A DNA stretch of 64,000 nucleotides from Ptiloglossa arizonensis (GCF_051014685.1 NW_027479056.1:1-64000), one strand, 5' to 3'; numbered from the stretch's first letter, positions 28,562-43,915 are shown. Program-made: numbers and translations. Notes: generated by a model from the sequence alone, not told the origin.

Positions 28562-29555
28562 TTATACGTTATACGTTATACGTTATACGTTATACGTTAT
28601 ACGTTATACGTTATACGTTATACGTTATACGTTATACGTTATACGTTATACGTTATACGTTATACGTTATACGTTATACGTTATACGTTATACGTTATAC
28701 GTTATACGTTATACGTTATACGTTATACGTTATACGTTATACGTTATACGTTATACGTTATACGTTATACGTTATACGTTATACGTTATACGTTATACGT
28801 TATACGTTATACGTTATACGTTATACGTTATATGTTACACGTTATACGTTATACGTTATAGGTTATACGTAATACGTTGTACGTTATACGTTATACGTTA
28901 TACGTTATACGTCATACGTTATACGTAATACGTTATACGTTATACGTCATACGTTATACGTTATACGATATAAGTTATACGTAATACGTTATACGTTATA
29001 CGTTATACGTTATACGTTATACGTCATACGCTATACGTTATACGTCATACGTTATACGTTATACGTTATAGGTCATACCTTATTCGTGATACGTCATACG
29101 TTATACGTTATACGTTCTACGTTATACGTTATACGTTATATGTTACACGTTATACGTTATACGTTACACGTTCTACGTTCTACGTTATACGTTACACGTT
29201 ATACGTTATACGTTATACGTTATGCGTTATACGTTATGCGTTATACGTTATACGTTATACGTTATACGTTATACGTTATACGTTATACGTTATACGTTAT
29301 ACGTTATACGTTATACGTTATACGTTATACGTTATACGTTATACGTCATACGTTATACGTTATACGTTATACGTTGTACGTTATACGTTATACGTTATAC
29401 GTTATACGTTATACGTTATACGTTATACGTTATACGTTATACGTTATACGTTATACGTTATAGGTCATACCTTATTCGTGATACGTCATACGTTATACGT
29501 TATACGTTCTACGTTATACGTTATACGTTATACGTTACACGTTATACGTTATACG

Positions 29556-29604
29556 TTCTACGTTCTACGTTCTACGTTCTACGTTCTACGTTCTACGTTC
29601 TACG
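29556..29604 (+). repeat. TTCTACG array, 7 units, then TTACACG
   Basis: One perfect unit then TTACACG, an exit shared only with the copy at 42,633. Confidence 0.92.
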
Positions 29605-30100
29605 TTATACGTTACACGTTATACGTTATACGTTATACGTTATACGTTATACGTTATACGTTATACGTTATACGTTATACGTCATACGTGATACGTCATA
29701 CGTTATACGTTATACGTTATACAATATACGTTATACGTTATACGTTATAAGTTATACGTTATACGTTATACGTTATACATTATACGTTATAGGTTATTCG
29801 TTATACGTTATACGTTATACGTTATAAGTTATACGTAATACGTTATACGATATACGTTATACGTTGTACGTTATACGTTATACGTTATACGTTATAGGTC
29901 ATACGTTATACGTTATACGTTATATCGTTTATACGTTATACGTAATACGTTATACGATATACGTTATACGTTATACGTTATACGTTATACGTTATACGTT
30001 ATACGTTATACGTTATACGTTATACGTTATACGTTATACGATATACGTTATACGTTATACGTTATACGATATACGTTATACGTTATACGTAATACGTTAT

Positions 30101-33100
30101 ACGTCATTCGTTATACGTTAGATGTTACACAATATAGGTTATACGTTATACGTTATACGTTATACGTTATACGTTATACGTTATACGTTATACGTTATAC
30201 GTTATACGTTATACGTTGTACGTTATACGTTATACGTTATACGTTATACGTTATACGTTATACGTTATACGCTATACGTTATACGTTATACGTTATACGC
30301 TATACGTTATACGTTATACGTTATACGTTATAGGTTATTCGTGATACGTCATACGTTATACGTTATACGTTCTACGTTATACGTTATACGTTATACGTTA
30401 TACGTTATACGTTATACGTTATACGTTATACGTTATACGTTATACGTTATACGTTATACGTTATACGTTATACGTTATACGTTATACGTTATACGTTATA
30501 CGTTATACGTTATACGTTATACGTTATACGTTATACTTTATACGTTATACGTTATACGTTATACGTTATACGTTATACGTTATACGTTATACGTTATACG
30601 TTATACGTTATACGTTATACGTTATACGTTATACGTTATACGTTATACGTTATACGTTATACGTTATACGTTATACGTTATACGTTATACGTTATACGTT
30701 GTACGTTATACGTTATACGTTATACGTTATACGATATACGTTATATGTTACACGTTATACGTTATACGTTATAGGTTATACGTTATACGTTATACGTCAT
30801 ACGCTATACGTTATACGTCATACGTTATACGCTATACGTTATACGTTATAGGTCATACCTTATTCGTGATACGTCATACGTTATACGTTATACGTTATAC
30901 GTTATACGTTATACGTTATACGTTATACGTTATACGTCATACGTAATACGTTATACGTTAGAGGTCGTTCCTTATACGTGATACGTCATACGTTATACGT
31001 TATACGTTATACGTTATACGTTATACGTTATACGTTATACGTTATACGTTATACGTCATACGTTATACCTTAGACGTTACGGGTTATACGTTATACGTTA
31101 TATGTTATACGTTATACGATATACGTTATACGTTATACGTTATACGTTATACGTTATACAATATACGTTATACGTCATTCGTTATACGTTAGATGTTACA
31201 CAATATAGGTTATACGTTATACGTTATACGTTATACGTTATACGTTATACGTTATACGTTATACGTTATACGTTATACGTTATACGTTATACGTTATACG
31301 TTATACGTTATACGTTATACGTTATACGTTATACGATGTACGTTCTACGTTATACGGTATACGTTATACGTTATACGTTATACGTTATACGTTATACGTT
31401 ATACGTTATACGTTATACGTTATACGTTATACGTTATACGTTATACGTTATACGTTATACATTATACGTTATACGTCTATCGTTATACGTTAGACGTTAC
31501 ACAATATAGGTTATACGTGATACGTTATACGTTACACGTTACACGTTATACGTTATACGTTATACGTTATACGTTATACGTTATACGTTATACGTTATAC
31601 GTTATACGTTATACGTTATACGTTATACGTTATACGTTATACGTTATACGTTATACGTTATACGTTATACGTTATACGTTATACGTTATACGTTATACGT
31701 TATACGATGTACGTTCTACGTTATACGGTATACGTTATACGTTATACGTTATACGTTATACGTTATACGTTATACGTTATACGTTATACGTTATACGTTA
31801 TACGTTATACGTTATACGTTATACGTTATACGTTATACGTTATACGTTATACGATATACGTTCTACGTTATACGTTATACGTTATACGTTATACGTTATA
31901 CGTTATACGTTATACGTTATACGTTATACGTTATACGTTATACGGTATACGTTATACATTATACGTTATACGTCTATCGTTATACGTTAGACGTTACACA
32001 ATATAGGTTATACGTGATACGTTATACGTTACACGTTACATGTTATACGTTATACGTTATACGTTATACGTTATACGTTATACGTTATACGTTATACGTT
32101 ATACGTTATACGTTATACGTTATACGTTATACGTCAATCGTTATACGTTAGACGTTACACAATATAGGTTATACGTTATACGTTATACGTTATACGTTAT
32201 ACGTTATACGTTATACGTTATACGTTATACGTTATACGTTATACGTTATACGTTATACGTTATACGTTATACGCTATACGTTATACGTTATACGTTATAC
32301 GTTATACGTTATACGTTATACGTTATACGTCATACATTATACGTTAGACGTTACACGTTATACGTTATACGTTATACGTTATAGGTTATACGTTATACGT
32401 TATACGTTATACGTTATACGTTATACGTTATACGTTATACGTTATACGTTATACGTTATACAATATACGTTATACGTCATAAGTTATACGTTAGATGTTA
32501 CACAATATAGGTTATACGTTATACGTTATACGTTATACGTTATACGTTATACGTTATACGTTATACGTTATACGTTATACGTTATACGTAATACGTTATA
32601 CGTTATACATTATACGTTATACGTCTATCGTTATACGTTAGACGTTACACAATATAGGTTATACGTGATACGTTATATGTTATACGTTATACGTTATACG
32701 TTATACGTTATACGTTATACGTTATACGTTATACGTTATACATTATACGTTATACGTCATTCGTTATACGTTAGACGTTACACAATATAGGTTGTACGTG
32801 ATACGTTATACGTTATATGTTATACGTTATACGTTATACGTTATACGTTATACGTTATACGTTATACGTTATACGTTATACGTTATACGTTATACGTTAT
32901 ACGCTATACGTTATACGTTATACGTTATACGTTATACGTTATACGTTTGACGTCATACGTTATACGTTATATTATACGTTAGACGTTATAAGTTATACGT
33001 TATACGTTATACGTCATACGTTATACGTTATGCGTCATACGTTATACGTTATACGTTATACGTTATAGGTCATACCTTATTCGTGATACGTCATACCTTA

Positions 33101-36100
33101 TACGTTATACGTTCTACGTTATACGTTATACGTTATACGTTATAGGTCATACCTTATTCGTGATACGTCATACGTTATACGTTATACGTTCTACGTTATA
33201 CGTTATACGTTATACGTTACACGTTATACGTTATATGTTATACGTTATACGTTCTACGTTCTACGTTATACGCTATACGTTATACGTTATACGTTATACG
33301 TTATACGTTATACGTTATACGTTATACGTTATACGTTATACGTTATACGTTATACGTTATACGTTATACGTTATACGTTATACGTTATACGTTATACGTT
33401 ATACGTTATACGTTATACGTTATACGTTATACGTTATACGTTATACGTTATACGTTATACGTTATACGTTATACGTTATACGTTATACGTTATACGTTAT
33501 ACGTTATACGTTATACGTTATACGTTATACGTTATACGTTATACGTTATACGTTATACGTTATACGTTATACGATATACGTAATACGTTATACGTTAGAG
33601 GTCGTTCCTTATAGGTGATACGTCATACGTTATACGTTATACGTTATACGTTATACGTTATACGTTATACGTTATACGTTATACGTTATACGTTATACGT
33701 TATACGTTATACGTTATACGTTATACGTTATACGTTATACGTTATACGTTATACGTAATACGTTATACGTTAGAGGTCGTTCCTTATAGGTGATACGTCA
33801 TACGTTATACGTTAGACGTTACGGGTTATACGTTATACGTTATACGTTATACGTTATACGTTATACGTTATACGTTATACGTTATACGTTATACAATATA
33901 CATTATACGTCATTCGTTATACGTTAGATGTTACACAATATAGGTTATACGTTATACGTGATACGTCATACGTTATACGTTATACGTTATACAATATACG
34001 TTATACGTTATACGTTATAAGTTATACGTTATACGTTATACGTTATACATTATACGTTATAGGTTATTCGTTATACGTTATACGTTATACGTTATACGTT
34101 ATACGTAATACGTTATACGATATACGTTATACGTTGTACGTTATACGTTATACGTTATACGTTATAGGTTATACGTTATACGTTATACGTTATACGTTAT
34201 ACGTTATACGTTATACGTTATACGTTATACGTTATACGTTATACGTTATACGTTATACGTTATACGTTATACGTTATACGATGTACGTTCTACGTTATAC
34301 GGTATACGTTATACGTTATACGTTATACGTTATACGTTATACGTTATACGTTATACGTTATACGTTATACGTTATACGTTATACGTTATACGTTATACGT
34401 TATACATTATACGTTATACGTCTATCGTTATACGTTAGACGTTACACAATATAGGTTATACGTGATACGTTATACGTTACACGTTACACGTTATACGTTA
34501 TACGTTATACGTTATACGTTATACGTTATACGTTATACGTTATACGTTATACGTTATACGTTCTACGTTATACGTTATACGTTATACGTTATACGTTATA
34601 CGTTATACGTTATACGTTATACGTTATACGTTATACGTTATACGTTATACGTTATACGTTATACGTTATACGTCATACGTTATACCTTAGACGTTACGGG
34701 TTATACGTTATACGTTATATGTTATACGTTATACGATATACGTTATACGTTATACGTTATACGTTATACGTTATACAATATACGTTATACGTCATTCGTT
34801 ATACGTTAGATGTTACACAATATAGGTTATACGTTATACGTTATACGTTATACGTTATACGTTATACGTTATACGTTATACGTTATACGTTATACGTTAT
34901 ACGTTATACGTTATACGTTATACGTTATACGTTATACGATATACGTTCTACGTTATACGGTATACGTTATACGTTATACGTTATACGTTATACGTTATAC
35001 GTTATACGTTATACGTTATACGTTATACGTTATACGTTATACGTTATACGTTATACGTTATACGTTATACGTTATACATTATACGTTATACGTCTATCGT
35101 TATACGTTAGACGTTACACAATATAGGTTATACGTGATACGTTATACGTTACACGTTACACGTTATACGTTATACGTTATACGTTATACGTTATACGTTA
35201 TACGTTATACGTTATACGTTATACGTTATACGTTATACGTTATACGTTATACGTTATACGTCAATCGTTATACGTTAGACGTTACACAATATAGGTTATA
35301 CGTTATACGTTATACGTTATACGTTATACGTTATACGTTATACGTTATACGTCACACATTATACGTTAGACGTTACACGTTATACGTTATACGTTATACG
35401 TTATACGTTATACGTCATACGTTATACGTTATACGTTATACGTTATACGTTATACGTTATACGTTATACGTTATACGTTATACGTTATACGTTATACGTT
35501 ATACGTTATACGTAATACGTTATACGTTAGAGGTCGTTCCTTATAGGTGATACGTCATACGTTATACGTTATACGTTATACGTTATACGTTATACGTTAT
35601 ACGTTATACGTTATACGTTATACGTTATACGTTATACGTTATACGTTATACGATATACGTTCTACGTTATACGTTATACGTTATACGTTATACGTTATAC
35701 GTTATACGTTATACGTTATACGTTATACGTTATACGTTATACGTTATACGGTATACGTTATACATTATACGTTATACGTCTATCGTTATACGTTAGACGT
35801 TACACAATATAGGTTATACGTGATACGTTATACGTTACACGTTACACGTTATACGTTATACGTTATACGTTATACGTTATACGTTATACGTTATACGTTA
35901 TACGTTATACGTTATACGTTATACGTTATACGTTATACGTTATACGTCAATCGTTATACGTTAGACGTTACACAATATAGGTTATACGTTATACGTTATA
36001 CGTTATACGTTATACGTTATACGTTATACGTTATACGTTATACGTTATACGTTATACGTTATACGTTATACGTTATACGTTATACGTTATACGCTATACG

Positions 36101-36356
36101 TTATACGTTATACGTTATACGTTATACGTTATACGTTATACGTTATACGTTATACGTTATACGTTATACGTTATACGTTATACGTTATACGTTATACGTT
36201 ATACGTTATACGTTATACGTTATACGTTATACGTTATACGTTATACGTTATACGTTATACGTTATACGTTATACGTTATACGTTATACGTTATACGTTAT
36301 ACGTTATACGTTATACGTTATACAATATACGTTATACGTCATTCGTTATACGTTAG
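30101..36356 (+). repeat. Mixed A/B higher-order repeat of 6.2-6.45 kb, copy 1
   Basis: Begins with N at 30,122, has a truncated K (TAGGTTATTCG) at 30,331 and a full K at 30,849, L 30,961, N 31,193, then family B with GTCTATCG at 31,475, 31,972 and 32,623 and GTCAATCG at 32,133. TGACGTCA is at 32,948, paired K at 33,066/33,143, L at 33,598 and 33,773. A second B stretch follows (34,420, 35,092, 35,260, 35,778, 35,946). Up to about 34,170 the landmarks recur 6,235-6,453 bp downstream; the part after 34.2 kb is an extra B block with no counterpart in copy 2. Confidence 0.8.
32948..32955. other. TGACGTCA palindrome
   Basis: About 118 bp before the paired K modules at 33,066/33,143; followed by the 2 bp-short unit. 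Confidence 0.5.
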
Positions 36357-37612
36357 ATGTTACACAATATAGGTTATACGTTATACGTTATACGTTATAC
36401 GTTATACGTTATACGTTATACGTTATACGTTATACGTTATACGTTATACGTTGTACGTTATACGTTATACGTTATACGTTATACGTTATACGTTATACGT
36501 TATACGCTATACGTTATACGTTATACGTTATACGCTATACGTTATACGTTATACGTTATACGTTATAGGTCATACCTTATTCGTGATACGTCATACGTTA
36601 TACGTTATACGTTCTACGTTATACGTTATACGTTATACGTTATACGTTATACGTTATACGTTATACGTTATACGTTATACGTTATACGTTATACGTTATA
36701 CGTTATACGTTATACGTTATACGTTATACGTTATACGTTATACGTTATACGTTATACGTTATACGTTATACGTTATACTTTATACGTTATACGTTATACG
36801 TTATACGTTATACGTTATACGTTATACGTTATACGTTATACGTTATACGTTATACGTTATACGTTATACGTTATACGTTATACGTTATACGTTATACGTT
36901 ATACGTTATACGTTATACGTTATACGTTATACGTTATACGTTGTACGTTATACGTTATACGTTATACGTTATACGATATACGTTATATGTTACACGTTAT
37001 ACGTTATACGTTATAGGTTATACGTTATACGTTATACGTCATACGCTATACGTTATACGTCATACGTTATACGCTATACGTTATACGTTATAGGTCATAC
37101 CTTATTCGTGATACGTCATACGTTATACGTTATACGTTATACGTTATACGTTATACGTTATACGTTATACGTTATACGTCATACGTAATACGTTATACGT
37201 TAGAGGTCGTTCCTTATACGTGATACGTCATACGTTATACGTTATACGTTATACGTTATACGTTATACGTTATACGTTATACGTTATACGTTATACGTCA
37301 TACGTTATACCTTAGACGTTACGGGTTATACGTTATACGTTATATGTTATACGTTATACGATATACGTTATACGTTATACGTTATACGTTATACGTTATA
37401 CAATATACGTTATACGTCATTCGTTATACGTTAGATGTTACACAATATAGGTTATACGTTATACGTTATACGTTATACGTTATACGTTATACGTTATACG
37501 TTATACGTTATACGTTATACGTTATACGTTATACGTTATACGTTATACGTTATACGTTATACGTTATACGTTATACGATGTACGTTCTACGTTATACGGT
37601 ATACGTTATACG

Positions 37613-37879
37613 TTACGTTATACGTTATACGTTATACGTTATACGATACGTTATACGTTATACGTTATACGTTATACGTTATACGTTATACGTTATACGT
37701 TAGTTATACATTATACGTTATACGTCTATCGTTATACGTTAGACGTTACACAATATAGGTTATACGTGATACGTTATACGTTACACGTTACACGTTATAC
37801 GTTATACGTTATACGTTATACGTTATACGTTATACGTTATACGTTATACGTTATACGTTATACGTTATACGTTATTACG
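37613..37879 (+). repeat. Cluster of four off-length heptamer units
   Basis: TTACG at 37,613 (-2), ATACG at 37,646 (-2), TTAG at 37,700 (-3) and TTATTACG at 37,872 (+1), a net phase change of -6 bp. The matching part of copy 1 (about 31.35-31.65 kb) has none of these. Elsewhere indels occur only in the fixed P and TGACGTCA modules and TCATGACG. Confidence 0.9.
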
Positions 37880-39400
37880 TTATACGTTATACGTCAATCG
37901 TTATACGTTAGACGTTACACAATATAGGTTATACGTTATACGTTATACGTTATACGTTATACGTTATACGTTATACGTTATACGTCATACATTATACGTT
38001 AGACGTTACACGTTATACGTTATACGTTATACGTTATACGTTATACGTTATACGTTATACGTTATACGTTATACGTTATACGTTATACGTTATACGTTAT
38101 ACGTTATACGTTATACGTTATACGTTATACGTTATACGTTATACGTTATACGTTATACGTAATACGTTATACGTTAGAGGTCGTTCCTTATAGGTGATAC
38201 GTCATACGTTATACGTTATACGTTATACGTTATACGTTATACGTTATACGTTATACGTTATACGTTATACGTTATACGTTATACGTTATACGTTATACGT
38301 TATACGATATACGTTCTACGTTATACGTTATACGTTATACGTTATACGTTATACGTTATACGTTATACGTTATACGTTATACGTTATACGTTATACGGTA
38401 TACGTTATACATTATACGTTATACGTCTATCGTTATACGTTAGACGTTACACAATATAGGTTATACGTGATACGTTATACGTTACACGTTACATGTTATA
38501 CGTTATACGTTATACGTTATACGTTATACGTTATACGTTATACGTTATACGTTATACGTTATACGTTATACGTTATACGTTATACGTCAATCGTTATACG
38601 TTAGACGTTACACAATATAGGTTATACGTTATACGTTATACGTTATACGTTATACGTTATACGTTATACGTTATACGTTATACGTTATACGTTATACGTT
38701 ATACGTTATACGTTATACGTTATACGCTATACGTTATACGTTATACGTTATACGTTATACGTTATACGTTATACGTTATACGTCATACATTATACGTTAG
38801 ACGTTACACGTTATACGTTATACGTTATACGTTATAGGTTATACGTTATACGTTATACGTTATACGTTATACGTTATACGTTATACGTTATACGTTATAC
38901 GTTATACGTTATACAATATACGTTATACGTCATAAGTTATACGTTAGATGTTACACAATATAGGTTATACGTTATACGTTATACGTTATACGTTATACGT
39001 TATACGTTATACGTTATACGTTATACGTTATACGTTATACGTAATACGTTATACGTTATACATTATACGTTATACGTCTATCGTTATACGTTAGACGTTA
39101 CACAATATAGGTTATACGTGATACGTTATATGTTATACGTTATACGTTATACGTTATACGTTATACGTTATACGTTATACGTTATACGTTATACATTATA
39201 CGTTATACGTCATTCGTTATACGTTAGACGTTACACAATATAGGTTGTACGTGATACGTTATACGTTATATGTTATACGTTATACGTTATACGTTATACG
39301 TTATACGTTATACGTTATACGTTATACGTTATACGTTATACGTTATACGTTATACGCTATACGTTATACGTTATACGTTATACGTTATACGTTATACGTT

Positions 39401-39408
39401 TGACGTCA
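39401..39408. other. TGACGTCA palindrome
   Basis: Copy of the site at 32,948 at +6,453. Confidence 0.5.
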
Positions 39409-40624
39409 TACGTTATACGTTATATTATACGTTAGACGTTATAAGTTATACGTTATACGTTATACGTCATACGTTATACGTTATGCGTCATACGTTATAC
39501 GTTATACGTTATACGTTATAGGTCATACCTTATTCGTGATACGTCATACCTTATACGTTATACGTTCTACGTTATACGTTATACGTTATACGTTATAGGT
39601 CATACCTTATTCGTGATACGTCATACGTTATACGTTATACGTTCTACGTTATACGTTATACGTTATACGTTACACGTTATACGTTATATGTTATACGTTA
39701 TACGTTCTACGTTCTACGTTATACGCTATACGTTATACGTTATACGTTATACGTTATACGTTATACGTTATACGTTATACGTTATACGTTATACGTTATA
39801 CGTTATACGTTATACGTTATACGTTATACGTTATACGTTATACGTTATACGTTATACGTTATACGTTATACGTTATACGTTATACGTTATACGTTATACG
39901 TTATACGTTATACGTTATACGTTATACGTTATACGTTATACGTTATACGTTATACGTTATACGTTATACGTTATACGTTATACGTTATACGTTATACGTT
40001 ATACGTTATACGTTATACGATATACGTAATACGTTATACGTTAGAGGTCGTTCCTTATAGGTGATACGTCATACGTTATACGTTATACGTTATACGTTAT
40101 ACGTTATACGTTATACGTTATACGTTATACGTTATACGTTATACGTTATACGTTATACGTTATACGTTATACGTTATACGTTATACGTTATACGTTATAC
40201 GTAATACGTTATACGTTAGAGGTCGTTCCTTATAGGTGATACGTCATACGTTATACGTTAGACGTTACGGGTTATACGTTATACGTTATACGTTATACGT
40301 TATACGTTATACGTTATACGTTATACGTTATACGTTATACAATATACATTATACGTCATTCGTTATACGTTAGATGTTACACAATATAGGTTATACGTTA
40401 TACGTGATACGTCATACGTTATACGTTATACGTTATACAATATACGTTATACGTTATACGTTATAAGTTATACGTTATACGTTATACGTTATACATTATA
40501 CGTTATAGGTTATTCGTTATTCGTTATACGTTATACGTTATACGTTATACGTTATACGTAATACGTTATACGATATACGTTATACGTTGTACGTTATACG
40601 TTATACGTTATACGTTATAGGTTA

Positions 40625-41088
40625 TACGTTATACGTTATACGTTATATCGTTTATACGTTATACGTAATACGTTATACGTTATACGTCATACGTTATACG
40701 TTATACGTTATAAGTTATACGTTATACGTTATACGTTATACGTTATACGTTATACGATATACGTTATACGTTATACGTTATACGATATACGTTATACGTT
40801 ATACGTAATACGTTATACGTTATACGTTATACGATATACGTTATACGTTATACGTTATACGTTATACGTTATACGTTATACGTTATACGTTATACGTTAT
40901 ACGTTATACGTTATACGTAATACGTTATACGTTAGAGGTTACACGTTATATGTTATACGTTATACGTTATACGTTATACGTTATACGTTATACGTTATAC
41001 GTTATACGTTATACGTTATACGTTATACGTTATACGTTATACGTTATACGTTATACGTTATACGTTATACTTTATACGTTATACGTTA
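40625..41088 (+). repeat. Family-A linker with P module and L variant
   Basis: P module near 40,645, three GATATACG units, the L variant GAGGTTACACG at 40,935 and a single TACTTTATACG just before K at 41,089. This order matches 23,311-23,770 and the start of the 3.7-3.9 kb repeats. Nothing else is visible here. Confidence 0.68.
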
Positions 41089-41197
41089 TAGGTCATACCT
41101 TATTCGTGATACGTCATACGTTATACGTTATACGTTCTACGTTATACGTTATACGTTATACGTTACACGTTATACGTTATACGTTATACGTTATACG

Positions 41198-41267
41198 TTC
41201 TACGTTCTACGTTCTACGTTCTACGTTCTACGTTCTACGTTCTACGTTCTACGTTCTACGTTCTACG
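41198..41267 (+). repeat. TTCTACG array, 10 units
   Basis: Partner of the array at 28,492; same length although the tract after it is 53 units longer. Confidence 0.93.
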
Positions 41268-41904
41268 TTATACGTTATACGTTATACGTTATACGTTATA
41301 CGTTATACGTTATACGTTATACGTTATACGTTATACGTTATACGTTATACGTTATACGTTATACGTTATACGTTATACGTTATACGTTATACGTTATACG
41401 TTATACGTTATACGTTATACGTTATACGTTATACGTTATACGTTATACGTTATACGTTATACGTTATACGTTATACGTTATACGTTATACGTTATACGTT
41501 ATACGTTATACGTTATACGTTATACGTTATACGTTATACGTTATACGTTATACGTTATACGTTATACGTTATACGTTATACGTTATACGTTATACGTTAT
41601 ACGTTATACGTTATACGTTATACGTTATACGTTATACGTTATACGTTATACGTTATACGTTATACGTTATACGTTATACGTTATACGTTATACGTTATAC
41701 GTTATACGTTATACGTTATACGTTATACGTTATACGTTATACGTTATACGTTATACGTTATACGTTATACGTTATACGTTATACGTTATACGTTATACGT
41801 TATACGTTATACGTTATACGTTATACGTTATACGTTATACGTTATACGTTATACGTTATACGTTATACGTTATACGTTATACGTTATACGTTATACGTTA
41901 TACG
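41268..41904 (+). repeat. Longest perfect TTATACG tract, 91 units
   Basis: 637 bp without a single substitution, directly after a 10-unit TTCTACG array and directly before TTATATGTTACACG. Its counterpart at 28,562-28,827 has 38 units. Confidence 0.93.
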
Positions 41905-42632
41905 TTATATGTTACACGTTATACGTTATACGTTATAGGTTATACGTAATACGTTGTACGTTATACGTTATACGTTATACGTTATACGTCATACGTTATA
42001 CGTAATACGTTATACGTTATACGTCATACGTTATACGTTATACGATATAAGTTATACGTAATACGTTATACGTTATACGTTATACGTTATACGTTATACG
42101 TCATACGCTATACGTTATACGTCATACGTTATACGTTATACGTTATAGGTCATACCTTATTCGTGATACGTCATACGTTATACGTTATACGTTCTACGTT
42201 ATACGTTATACGTTATATGTTACACGTTATACGTTATACGTTACACGTTCTACGTTCTACGTTATACGTTACACGTTATACGTTATACGTTATACGTTAT
42301 GCGTTATACGTTATGCGTTATACGTTATACGTTATACGTTATACGTTATACGTTATACGTTATACGTTATACGTTATACGTTATACGTTATACGTTATAC
42401 GTTATACGTTATACGTTATACGTCATACGTTATACGTTATACGTTATACGTTGTACGTTATACGTTATACGTTATACGTTATACGTTATACGTTATACGT
42501 TATACGTTATACGTTATACGTTATACGTTATACGTTATAGGTCATACCTTATTCGTGATACGTCATACGTTATACGTTATACGTTCTACGTTATACGTTA
42601 TACGTTATACGTTACACGTTATACGTTATACG

Positions 42633-42681
42633 TTCTACGTTCTACGTTCTACGTTCTACGTTCTACGTTCTACGTTCTACG
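42633..42681 (+). repeat. TTCTACG array, 7 units, then TTACACG
   Basis: Copy of 29,556 at +13,077. Confidence 0.92.
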
Positions 42682-43383
42682 TTATACGTTACACGTTATA
42701 CGTTATACGTTATACGTTATACGTTATACGTTATACGTTATACGTTATACGTTATACGTCATACGTGATACGTCATACGTTATACGTTATACGTTATACA
42801 ATATACGTTATACGTTATACGTTATAAGTTATACGTTATACGTTATACGTTATACATTATACGTTATAGGTTATTCGTTATACGTTATACGTTATACGTT
42901 ATAAGTTATACGTAATACGTTATACGATATACGTTATACGTTGTACGTTATACGTTATACGTTATACGTTATAGGTCATACGTTATACGTTATACGTTAT
43001 ATCGTTTATACGTTATACGTAATACGTTATACGATATACGTTATACGTTATACGTTATACGTTATACGTTATACGTTATACGTTATACGTTATACGTTAT
43101 ACGTTATACGTTATACGATATACGTTATACGTTATACGTTATACGATATACGTTATACGTTATACGTAATACGTTATACGTTATACGTTATACGTTATAC
43201 GTTATACGTTATACGTTATACGTTATACGTTATACGTTATACGTTATACGTTATACGTTATACGTTATACGTTATAGGTCATACCTTATTCGTGATACGT
43301 CATACGTTATACGTTATACGTTCTACGTTATACGTTATACGTTATACGTTACACGTTATACGTTATACGTTATACGTTATACG

Positions 43384-43432
43384 TTCTACGTTCTACGTTC
43401 TACGTTCTACGTTCTACGTTCTACGTTCTACG
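43384..43432 (+). repeat. TTCTACG array, 7 units
   Basis: Feeds the 69-unit tract. Confidence 0.92.
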
Positions 43433-43915
43433 TTATACGTTATACGTTATACGTTATACGTTATACGTTATACGTTATACGTTATACGTTATACGTTATA
43501 CGTTATACGTTATACGTTATACGTTATACGTTATACGTTATACGTTATACGTTATACGTTATACGTTATACGTTATACGTTATACGTTATACGTTATACG
43601 TTATACGTTATACGTTATACGTTATACGTTATACGTTATACGTTATACGTTATACGTTATACGTTATACGTTATACGTTATACGTTATACGTTATACGTT
43701 ATACGTTATACGTTATACGTTATACGTTATACGTTATACGTTATACGTTATACGTTATACGTTATACGTTATACGTTATACGTTATACGTTATACGTTAT
43801 ACGTTATACGTTATACGTTATACGTTATACGTTATACGTTATACGTTATACGTTATACGTTATACGTTATACGTTATACGTTATACGTTATACGTTATAC
43901 GTTATACGTTATACG
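43433..43915 (+). repeat. Perfect tract, 69 units
   Basis: 483 bp of unbroken TTATACG after a 7-unit TTCTACG array, ended by TTATGCG two units before the S module. Confidence 0.92.

Larger units (their letters stand above)
28355..30100 (+). repeat. Displaced family-A block, copy 1 (13 kb apart)
   Basis: K 28,355, 10-unit TTCTACG array, 38-unit tract, S 28,828, K 29,069 and 29,461, 7-unit TTCTACG array, P near 29,920 and three GATATACG units. From 28,831 to about 30,100 it matches 41,908-43,177 at a constant 13,077 bp offset, with no difference noticed. To the left the match continues, but the tract is 53 units shorter here. It ends where this copy joins an N module at 30,122. Confidence 0.82.
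36357..40624 (+). repeat. Mixed A/B higher-order repeat, copy 2 (shorter)
   Basis: N 36,357, K 36,566 (intact, unlike the truncated one in copy 1), K 37,091, L 37,203, N 37,435, GTCTATCG 37,724, 38,425 and 39,076, GTCAATCG 37,893 and 38,586, TGACGTCA 39,401, paired K 39,519/39,596, L 40,044 and 40,219. The TACTTTATACG variant near 36,778 matches the one near 30,536. It contains a cluster of four off-length units near 37.6-37.9 kb absent from copy 1. Confidence 0.8.
41089..43177 (+). repeat. Displaced family-A block, copy 2 (13 kb apart)
   Basis: K 41,089, 10-unit TTCTACG array, 91-unit perfect tract, S 41,905, K 42,146 and 42,538, 7-unit TTCTACG array 42,633, P near 43,000. From 41,908 it equals 28,831 onward at offset 13,077. 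The tract is 53 units (371 bp) longer than its counterpart, which alone accounts for the change in offset from 12,706 to 13,077. Confidence 0.82.

Noticed and set aside
26755..28872. Long + strand open reading frame of 705 codons, and the many others of 60-480 codons
   Set aside because: All translate to LYVIRYT repeats, overlap each other in all three frames, begin at chance ATG variants and end at chance variant stops. No ribosome-binding or promoter context, domain, or frame-specific conservation is seen. They follow from the unit having no + strand stop.
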